Shown one piece after another: positions 8,986-15,515 of a stretch of DNA of 15,515 bases. Numbering within the stretch: position 1 is the first letter of the stretch; each line of letters opens with the position of its first letter. The notes under the pieces were generated by a model that worked only from the letters and a program-made list of their open reading frames with translations, was not told where the DNA came from and did not search any database. Source of the DNA: Paramacrobiotus metropolitanus (Eukaryota; Tardigrada; Eutardigrada; Parachela; Macrobiotidae); assembly GCF_019649055.1 (NCBI RefSeq), contig NW_026570718.1:1-15515 (forward strand), written 5' to 3'. The position numbers and the translations under genes are program-made.

Positions 8986-9262
8986 TGTTACGAGTACATT
9001 ACATAAGTACTATGCGTACTATATCTATAATTACTATCTCCTTATATGTACTGTATCCTTTTATGTACTTCTGTTACACTTACTTTAGTTCCACCTACAA
9101 TGTTCTATTTATACAGTTTCTTACCAGCAGCTCGGTATAAAACCGGCTTGCTACTGTATCTTTCTTTAGCTTTATCAGGCTCAACTAGTTAACATCTGGC
9201 TTATTTCTATCAATAAAGCTACTTTACATCCGCGTATTCCACCTTAGAAAAAGCACGTAACA
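8986..9262 (+). repeat. 3' LTR of the nested retrotransposon (277 bp)
   Basis: It starts TGTTACG and ends CGTAACA, a perfect 7-bp terminal inverted repeat. It is nearly identical to 6211-6497 but ten bases shorter. TATAAAA lies at 9136-9142. A poly(A) signal AATAAA lies at 9212-9217, where a transcript from the left LTR would be processed. Confidence 0.93.
9212..9217 (+). terminator. Poly(A) signal AATAAA in the 3' LTR
   Basis: AATAAA occurs in TCTATCAATAAAGCTAC, about 76 bases after the TATA-like box of the same LTR and 45 bases before the LTR end. This is a normal place for 3' processing of an LTR transcript. The left LTR has AATAAG here, a one-base difference. Confidence 0.6.
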
Positions 9263-9266
9263 CTTG
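9263..9266. repeat. Target-site duplication, right copy (CTTG)
   Basis: CTTG follows the terminal CGTAACA of the right LTR and matches 6207-6210. With one copy and the LTR element removed, the minus-strand coding sequences on the two sides come together, but one base out of frame. Confidence 0.85.
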
Positions 9267-12200
9267 TTTCTGTTTTCCAGAGTCGCTTCCAGACTGTTGG
9301 GTGCCACCTTCCGGCTCTCCCGTCTGACTTCATGTGGCCGAATCGAATGTTGGGCTTCGACTTCGAAGCGACCGTCGATGTACTTGGACGACTTGCCTCT
9401 GATGCTGTCGACTCGCGGGATGTCACGTTTCCTTTTTCCTTCTGCGCCTTCTCTCTGCGTTCTTTTTGAGTCGACGCTGCCATAATCTCTCCCATATTGA
9501 TCGCCCTCTTTATCGCGATAGATTTCGGTTTTTCTTCCGGCGAGGTTGCTGATTGTATAACACCCTTTTTCGGTGTGGTCGTCGACGATTTCAAGCTCTC
9601 GTCAATTTCGAGGACTTCATCATCCTCTTCTGATTCCTCGCTCACGATATCTTCATCGTCAGATGGGGAATGGTCCTTCCTTTTTCCCGCTTTTTGTTTC
9701 TGATCTTTCTGTGATTTCCCTCTCGACTTTTCCGTACCCGTCTTTCCGGGTTCATCAGTCCCTTTGTCTGATTTCTCCGACTTTTTTGATTTTGTGTCAG
9801 TTTTAGATGAGCTTGGTTTCGACTCCTCTTTAGACGATTTCGATTTGGATTCGTCCTTGGACGATCTTGGCGCTGGATCATCGTCTTCTGAGTCTTCCTG
9901 AACCGTATCCTCCTCATCATCTTCATCTCCGTCAGTTTCGGATTCCTCAGGTGGGTGACATCGATCGCAGTTCATCGTTACATACCTTGTGATCTGCTCC
10001 TTGGATGATCGCGATCGCTCGTTGCATCGATCGTCTCGGGTTATTTTCATCAACTGGTTCATCTTCCATCTGAGGGCATTTTCGCCTGATGGAGCGTCTT
10101 CGGCTTCCATCTGTTCTTCATATTCACCTTCACCGGCAAGACCTTCCTCTTCTGCCTGTTTGGACTTGACATAAATTTCATGTATTTCGGCCGCTGCCGT
10201 GATGCTTCTTCGGAGTTTCCATCGTAGACCAACTCATAATGCGGTGTGTAGACTCGTACGAAGTTGGCCATCGTCAGTGTATGTAACTGTCACCCTAACA
10301 TAGGCTCCGTCGTCGGCGGCTCTATGACTCATGATGTTCAGAATTCCATTTCTGTTGGCTTGAACATCTTTTTCTTGTCCTCAGGCAACATATTGTACAG
10401 ATTCGCCAGTGCTTTTTCATTCTCCATGATAGCATATTCCTTCTCTTCTTTCGATATGAACCAAGGTGCAAATGGGACGGGATCTCCTGATATAGGATCG
10501 ACAACTTCGGCGATCATCACGATGGGCAATCCGACCGTACAGTGGAGTCCCAATTTGAAGACTCGACAGGTCATTTCCTGGTACAAGTAAGGTCGTATCA
10601 TATGCCTCTTTCGGCTTCCTTTTACCATCTGACTCGATCCTCTTTCAATCGATGTCGCTCAACTGCTAACATCGCTCCATCGGTTGCGTACATGTACGCA
10701 AAGTGGTCGTCGTGTGTTCCCACTCGTATACAGATCCAAGCTTTCTCTTTCACGGCTATTGGCGTGATCAGTTGTCTTAACATCTGAATGAGGATTCGTG
10801 GATCCCGCGCGATCTTCCTCGCGTCTGATCTTAAGTAGCGCCCCTGCACCTCATCTCTCGACTGTTTGGTGATCTGGTTTCTGATTTCTGTCGGTGTAGT
10901 AGGATGATATGAGGGAATATCCCTCTTTTCGTGTCCTTATCGATAAGCTGGGCAGTAACCTTGTACGGAAGTCCTTCTGATCTCGAATATGTCGCCGTAT
11001 ATGCCCGGACCTGTGGTATGATCATCGGAGTTCTTGCCGGTGGTGGTGTGGCAGTTGGGTCAAACTTTTCCCTGCCAGTACAGCGATTTGTTGTTCCTTC
11101 GGTGGTTCCTTACTCACCGAGGGTGTCACCGGAACTACCGACGTCTCTTGCGCCTTCGGCGGTGCCTTACTCGCCGTGGGCTTCACTGGTACCGGCATCT
11201 CTTTTTCTTTCGGCGGTTCCTTACTCGCCGTCAACTTTTTAGTCTGATGTCCCTTCTCCGTTGATTTAGAACTTGTCGTCTGCGATCTGTTCCGTTTGAC
11301 GCTACTACGAGATGAATCTGCCGTTGAACTTTCTCGTGATCTCGCTCTTTGCTCGATAGCTTCGTCAATTCGTTTCTTCTGTTCTTTTAAGTCCGCATAT
11401 GTCATCTCTTCAACTGGCTTCGCAATTGATGTACCAGGTTTAGGTGCGCCACTCGTCGCAGGTTGCATCTGTGATGGGCCGGCTACAATTGGCTCGGGCT
11501 GTGCAACTTCTTCGGGAAACTTTTCGATCCATCTCAGAATTTTTTCAATCATTTCTGGCCACGGCCTGTTTATTAACGCTTGATGATATGTTTTCATCGT
11601 GGCAACTCTGATTCCGAGGTCTGTCCGTGCTTCCTGAACCTTCTTTTTCCGATCCTTAAGCACTGTGTCCCGAGTCGGTTACGGCCATCTGCTCTATCAT
11701 ACATCCGTAGAGGAGTTGCTCATCGTTCACCCTTTCACGCATCCGATAGAAGTCCCGACATAGACGGTTAAAGTTATGGATAGCCCTCCGGTCATCTGCG
11801 GTGAGCTCTTCCTCCGCTCCTACAATCATGTTGAGCCGATCATCTTCTTCGCTCACGTTCACCGCCAATCTTGGTACATATCTGGAAGGTGAACCTGGAG
11901 GACTTATTGTCATCGTTTCCATCTGTGGGCCTAATGGGGGTAGCATTCCTCGTGGTCGAGGTGAATTGCGATTTCCATGTCGCGATCTTCCGCCTCTTTG
12001 GTTCGGAGATCGTCTGTTCGAATCGGTTAAAACGGAGTGAGGTGTCCTCATAGGTGGTGTCTCACTCCGTTCGGGGGAAACAATGATGGGAAAGATGGTG
12101 CTGGCGCCCTTCCGCCGCGCACCGATCCTGGCGGCGATCCGCCAATTGCCCCTTATGTCGAACTGGTGCTGACATTGGGCCTCAATCCGTGATGTCGGAT

Positions 12201-12580
12201 AGGCGACGCTGACATTCCGCCAAGTCCCCATGTCGGACAGGTGTGGATGACATCCGGCCAAATCCACCATGTCCGTCGGAAAACTGGGTACTGGCGGTGG
12301 TCCCATCGGCATTTGCACAGATCCATACATCGGTGGAGTCTGTGTTCCAGGAAACATTTGAAATGGATCGTTTTGTACCGGATATTGAGTTGGTCCGGCC
12401 GGATGGCCTGGTCAACCAATTCTGTGTACTCTGATAATTCGTAGGGTCCTGGTACGGATAGTATGCCTGGACGCCGGCCGCGTAGACTGTTTGGTCTCCT
12501 GTCGGTTCGTTCTGCGCCGTTCCTGCAGACGATGTGGACTTGTTTCCGTAATAAGTGCCTTGGCTACGATCGCCTTCCAT
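9267..12580 (-). CDS. 5' part of the very long accessory ORF, frameshifted, unknown function
   Basis: I do not recognise this protein. The chosen ATG (12578-12580) has a good context (AGAATGG). A different frame is open from an ATG at 12660-12662, so the true start may be upstream. The readable order is: a Tyr/Gln/Thr/Pro-rich start with YYPYQDPTNY and MPMGPPPVPSFP (about 12580-12260); an Arg/Pro/Ser-rich link (about 12060-11930); a helical segment (about 11860-11500); Lys/Glu/Pro-rich tandem repeats (11235-11060); a globular region rich in aromatic residues (about 11000-10060, for example FAYMYATDGAM and PYLYQEMTC); and an acidic/Ser/Lys tract (about 9980-9500). It is then cut by the LTR element, after which the ORF resumes at 6206. 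At least six frameshifts break it. Together with 4248-6206 it would span about 5.3 kb of coding sequence. The Tyr/Pro-rich start followed by a helical segment is loosely Gag-like, but there is no major homology motif or CCHC knuckle. Confidence 0.5.
11060..11235 (-). repeat. Three tandem coding repeats of about 54-57 bp
   Basis: On the plus strand TTCGGTGGTTCCTTACTC (11098), TTCGGCGGTGCCTTACTC (11155) and TTCGGCGGTTCCTTACTC (11209) recur at 57- and 54-base spacing. They encode three versions of an 18-19 residue unit with the core SKEPPKE or SKAPPKA. Spacings divisible by three indicate that the expansion occurred in a translated frame. The product is probably a disordered Lys/Pro/Glu linker. 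Confidence 0.75.
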
Positions 12581-12803
12581 TCTTATCGGCGTCGATGCTT
12601 TTAACGGATTTCCGATGCTTTCCGAGTCGGAATTCTCTGAATTTGCCGTTCAACCTTTCCATTAACTTTTATTACCTGCTATAACAATGAAACGATATCT
12701 GTTAGCCAATTAACAACGGTTAGCTTTTACACCTTCCCAACTCCTGTGCATGCATCATAACGCCCTTTTTAAATATTATTTTGTGTTTTTTCGCGCCCTT
12801 TAG

Positions 12804-13093
12804 TTATCCGATCAAGGAGTCCGTATCGGCGGCATCTTCATCAGCTCCTTGTCGCGTTAGGAATTCCGTAGGAGTGGGTTTCGACTTTGTCTTTTTGACC
12901 TTCCTTTGCTCGATAGCAGCAGCAATGTCGTTGCCAGCTGTGCAGCTGTTGCTTTCACTGCTTCAAGCTGCTGTTGCCTACCAGAGCTTTTCATCTCATG
13001 CTCTGTTAGTTCAGTCCTTTCGACTGATCGGTAGCAGTGCGTGGTTCGGAAAAAAGACCCAGCACATCGGTTTGGAATCTTTTGCGAACTCAC
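12804..13093 (-). CDS. Short hydrophilic ORF just after pol, frameshifted
   Basis: Between the pol stop (13116-13118) and the long ORF there is a short coding-like stretch. One frame is open from about 13093 and includes an ATG at 12992-12994 (MKSSGRQQQLEAVKAT). A one-base shift near 12935 leads into a Lys/Thr/Asp-rich C-terminus (IEQRKVKKTKSKPTPTEF...) ending at the stop 12804-12806. The first helix is Gln/Ala/Leu-rich and could be a coiled coil. It is not recognised. It may be a small separate gene or simply decayed sequence. Confidence 0.3.
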
Positions 13094-13115
13094 TCTGTTA
13101 CCCCGTCTGCTTCCG

Positions 13116-15515
13116 TTAAATCCCGGCCTGTTCGCTCAGCTTGATAGTGACTGCCGTTTCAAAATCCTTATCCTGTTTCTTCGATCTTCCTCGTTTCTTT
13201 TTCTTCATCTCTGTTATGTCCGATGGTTCAGGTAGCATTGGGCGTGGTTTGGGAACTCTGTTCGAATGACGGTCTGCTATCATCACCTCCTCTCTATGTA
13301 GCAGAGGTGGTTTGAGAAAGCGCTCTGCTTCGGTCTCCGTCTCATCACTCGGTAGCAGATCGTGGTTCACGCTCTGGTATTCCTTCTTTATCCTCTCGTT
13401 CTTCCGTTAAAGGTGGATGCCATGGCTTTAATCGATCGATGGAAACGACTTTCAAATCAGCTTCTTTTATCGGGTTCATTTCGATGACTTCAACTTCGTT
13501 CGGTCGTGGAAAGCTGAGGATTTTCCATACTTTATCGTACTTCTTTTTTAAATCCGATTGAACTTCCTTTTTCCCTTGTTTCGTATCTTTGGGAAGTCGG
13601 ATAAGTACGAAGTCGCCGATTTTGAGAATGTTCCGATTTCTTCTTGTTATAAATCTCAGCATTCTTCTCATATGCATCTTTTTTATGTTGCATCTGGCAA
13701 CTTCCTCAGCGAATATCAGATTCTTTTCATGGTCTCCACCCATTCGTCTGGAGTACCATAATCATCTGTAAGTTCGTTTTTGTCACCACATCCTCTGGCA
13801 TAGTCATCTCTCTTCCATGTAGCATGTAATATGCCGAGTAGCCGGTTGTGGCATGTATCACTCTATTCATCCTGATACCACATACGGGAGGTATTTGTTG
13901 AATTCCGCTCGTTTCCCGCTTTCATATACTGTGCCAGTCCATCTCCGATGATCTGCATCTGCCGTTCGACTTGGCCCTGGCCTTCAGGGTGATATGCCGT
14001 TCCGAACGTGTGTTTAATCTTAAACGTTGGTGACTTTCGATAGAACTTCCGCTGTGAAGTGCTTTCCACGATCCGTATGTAAGATATGCGGTGCTCCATG
14101 TACCAATATCACATGTTTTACGAAGACTTTGGCAAATTCCTTCGCTGTTGCCGTCTTCATCGGTACTGCTATCACATACTTCGTCAGCGGTCGATGAACA
14201 CCGCGATATACTTGTATCCTCGTTTCTTCGTTGGCAATAAGGGTCCTTTCAGATCGGCATATACTCGGAAGAAAGGATGTCCACTTTAATTTCTTGCAGC
14301 TTTCCAGGTGGGCATTTCCTCGGTGTCTTGGTGAACTGACATCCCTGACGCATGCGAGTATATAATTCTTAACGTCCGTACTCATTCTGTCCCAATAATA
14401 TCGCAGTCTTATTGCTGCTAGCGTCTTTTTCATATCCAAGATGACCTGCTGCTCATCATGCATCGCATGGATGATCGCTCGTCTCATTGACAGTGGTACG
14501 ACGTATGACCTTTCTAATCTCCCTTTGTTGTCTTTTATTCGGTACAAGATTCCATTCCACAGCTGGTAATGAACTTCGAACTTCGATCTCGTTTGGGCAT
14601 CTGCTAAATGTTCGAGTTCATCGATGATCATTGCAAGGTGAGGATCTTTCAGCTGCTTATTTCGGGCTGCAAGTTCGAGTCATCCTCTTCTTCCTCATCT
14701 CCTTGCAAGTTGACGATGCGAACAGTTGCGGTGCTGAGATCGTTCCAGTCCGTGATGACTTTGCATCGCGGTAACAGTTTATCGGTTATCCTTCTTTTTG
14801 GGAATCTCAGCAGTTTGATCGGGCATTCATTTTAAAGCTCGTATACGGTTAACGTTAATCGTTGATTCAGCCGGCTCATTCGCCGTAGCCGGATCATCTT
14901 TTATCCGCTTCTCTCGTTCGTCGACCATCTGTACGAACAGCTGCCACTTCAACTGCCGGTTCTTTTTTATGTCATACTCTTTTTTTATATCTTCGAAGTT
15001 CGGAATCTCATCAAATTCTTCATCGTGGCATGTCGGGCCTTCGATTGGTGCCCTCGATAATGCATCCGCGTTGTCGCAGTACTTTCGGTTTGTACTCGAT
15101 CTTGAACTGATGACCTTGTAATGCCATCGCCCATCTCGTGAGTCGCGGATTCATGCCAACTTTATTCGTTTCGATCTCAGCAAGTTTCGTTAATGCTTGA
15201 TGATCCGTTCGTACGGTGAACTCGGAGTAATCGATGTACGATTTGAACTTCCTGACGGCGAACACGACCGCGAACACTCCCATTCAGTTACACCGTAGTT
15301 CCGTTCAGCTCCATGTAGACGCGGCTCGCATAGGCAATTGGATGACCTTCTTGTGATAGCTGCTCCAATTCCTTCTTTGCTCGCGTCGCATTCGATTACC
15401 GTTGGCTTAGCTGGATCGAATTTCGCTAAAATGGACCTTCGCATAGCAGCTTTTGGGTGTCCGAACTCCCCGTATGAACTTCTGTCAATCTTTTCGTACG
15501 TGTTTATCGTTTCTC
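13116..15515 (-). CDS. pol: Ty3/gypsy-type pol polyprotein, 3' half (RNase H, integrase), frameshifted, truncated by window edge
   Basis: Read right to left this is the C-terminal half of a Ty3/gypsy Pol. In order it has RNase H (about 15450-15050) with ECDASKEGIG, the TE glutamate and RTDHQAL; the NADALSR motif (15052-15072); a linker; the integrase zinc domain (about 14520-14336); the DDE core (about 14260-13960); a GPY/F-like C-terminal domain ending in DRLKPWHPP (about 13690-13410); and a basic tail with KKKKRGRSKKQDKD before the stop at 13116-13118. RNase H directly before integrase is the Ty3/gypsy order and excludes copia, where integrase precedes RT. About ten small frameshifts break the frame, yet the key residues remain. 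Protease and RT lie beyond the right edge. Confidence 0.85.
13345..13743 (-). other. Integrase C-terminal (GPY/F-like) domain
   Basis: One clean frame carries a helix (FAEEVARCNIKKMHMRR), then KIGDFVLIRLPKDT, a KKKYDKVWKILSF strand pair, EVEVIEM and DRLKPWHPP. This order matches the C-terminal region of Ty3/gypsy integrases, where the GDxVLxR strand precedes a GPY/F-type module and a closing RLKPY/W. The GPY triplet itself is degenerate here (DKVWKI). The domain binds DNA in a non-sequence-specific manner. Confidence 0.7.
13960..14270 (-). other. Integrase DDE catalytic core
   Basis: The three catalytic acids are encoded but in different frames. They are Asp in YADLKGP (codon 14253-14255), Asp in HTDRGKHF (14071-14073) and Glu in GQVERQ (13965-13967). 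The distance from the second Asp to the Glu is 106 bases against the 108 expected for D,D(35)E, so the spacing is right apart from a 2-base net loss. The middle motifs LTKYVIAVPMKTATAKEF and HGAPHI are typical of the Ty3/gypsy integrase core (RNase H fold, strand transfer into target DNA). Confidence 0.8.
14336..14520 (-). other. Integrase N-terminal HHCC zinc-binding domain
   Basis: All four ligands are present on the minus strand: His in MHDE (14458-14460), His in GHLG (14435-14446), then Cys at 14350-14352 and Cys at 14339-14341, followed by Gln as in the usual CQ ending. The GHLG stretch and the last Cys lie in a different frame from the HDE and the RYYWDRM helix. A five-T run (14426-14430) lies between the GHLG stretch and that helix. 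RYYWDRM is the conserved helix between the His pair and the Cys pair in Ty3/gypsy integrases. Confidence 0.75.
15020..15515 (-). other. RNase H domain of pol
   Basis: Motifs in order are FDPAKPTVIECDASKEGIG (Asp codon 15385-15387), GHPIAYASR in a second frame, NYGVTEWE (Glu 15283-15285), FAVVFAVRKFKSYI, FTVRTDHQAL (Asp 15203-15205) and NADALSR (Asp 15064-15066). These are the acidic residues and helices of the Ty3/gypsy RNase H that removes template RNA during reverse transcription. At least three frameshifts fall inside. The window edge cuts the connection to RT. Confidence 0.85.

Larger units (their letters stand above)
6211..9262 (+). mobile_element. Complete nested LTR retrotransposon, non-autonomous
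   Basis: A 3,052-bp insertion is flanked by 4-bp CTTG duplications and bounded by LTRs of 287 and 277 bp with TG...CA ends. A primer-binding-site candidate starts 3 bp inside the left LTR, and a polypurine tract touches the right LTR. Both place its sense strand on the plus strand, antisense to the ORF it interrupts. The 2.5-kb interior is AT-rich and has no recognisable gag, protease, RT, RNase H or integrase; its longest frames are under 100 codons and look random. It therefore needs enzymes from another element, either as a LARD/TRIM-like element or as a decayed deletion copy. The polypurine tract and LTR layout fit Ty3/gypsy-type elements. It interrupts the long minus-strand ORF, so it is younger than the large element. 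Confidence 0.88.
1..15515 (-). mobile_element. Giant Ty3/gypsy-like retroelement, partial (proposed extent)
   Basis: The minus strand carries pol (RNase H, integrase) at the right and three further ORF blocks to its left, all in one direction and all broken by the same kind of small frameshift. This supports one long retroelement whose gag, protease and RT lie beyond the right edge and whose 3' end lies in or beyond the left 1 kb. The pol assignment is secure. Membership of the ORFs left of pol is inferred from shared strand, short spacers and lack of any obvious host gene structure. No LTR of this element can be delimited here because no second copy is visible. The alternative is that pol is one decayed element next to unrelated repeat-borne or host ORFs. 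The nested LTR element at 6211-9262 is a later insertion and not part of it. Confidence 0.5.

Noticed and set aside
9264-9806. Plus-strand Ser/Phe-rich frames opposite the acidic tract
   Set aside because: They are complements of a Ser/Glu/Lys/Asp-rich minus-strand reading, which gives Ser/Phe/Leu-rich antisense frames without meaning.
1710-13093. Envelope-like third ORF
   Set aside because: No signal peptide, membrane segment, fusion peptide or paired-Cys ectodomain was seen; the proteins are strongly hydrophilic and nuclear-looking.
1002-13118. Short introns as the cause of the broken frames
   Set aside because: Adjacent frames mostly overlap or abut with coding sense on both sides and no GT...AG pairs at the joints. 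Indels explain them better. The spacer at 3884-4247 is the only place where splicing stays possible.
1-15515. CRISPR array, bacterial operon, tRNA or rRNA genes
   Set aside because: No regularly spaced identical repeats, ribosome binding sites or cloverleaf-like genes were found, and the content is a eukaryotic retroelement.
15020-15515. Copia- or BEL/Pao-type assignment of pol
   Set aside because: RNase H directly precedes an HHCC-DDE-GPY/F-like integrase. Copia has integrase before RT. BEL/Pao shares the order, but the RTDHQAL, NADALSR and RYYWDRM motifs are typical of Ty3/gypsy.

Overview
The window looks like eukaryotic, probably invertebrate, repeat DNA. It carries a Ty3/gypsy-type pol with RNase H and integrase, a complete LTR retrotransposon with a target-site duplication, and no bacterial features such as ribosome binding sites, operons or tRNA clusters. 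I cannot name the species or a known element family.

Almost all coding sequence lies on the minus strand and reads right to left. The right edge (about 15515 to 13116) is the 3' half of pol. It contains the end of the RT/RNase H region, a linker, the integrase HHCC zinc-binding domain, the DDE core, a GPY/F-like C-terminal domain and a basic tail. gag, protease and reverse transcriptase, if present, lie beyond the right edge. To the left of pol, in the same orientation, is an unusually long non-pol coding region: a short ORF (about 13093-12804), a very long hydrophilic ORF (about 12580 down to 4248) and a second long Arg/Ser/Glu-rich ORF (3883 down to 1002). None resembles a known gag, env or host protein. 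One stretch near 4450-4661 resembles a linker-histone (H15) type winged helix.

The long ORF is interrupted by a second mobile element on the plus strand at 6211-9262. It has LTRs of 287 and 277 bp, TG...CA ends, a 4-bp CTTG duplication, a primer-binding-site candidate 3 bp inside the left LTR and a polypurine tract abutting the right LTR. Its AT-rich interior holds no gag or pol, so it is a non-autonomous or decayed element.

Every minus-strand reading frame is broken by many small frameshifts, yet catalytic and zinc-binding residues are still present, often in alternating frames. The two LTRs also differ mainly by small indels. The indels may therefore be assembly errors or recent decay rather than ancient loss of function. 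The left 1 kb is non-coding and may be the 3' untranslated or LTR region of the large element, but no LTR boundary can be proved because the window holds no second copy.
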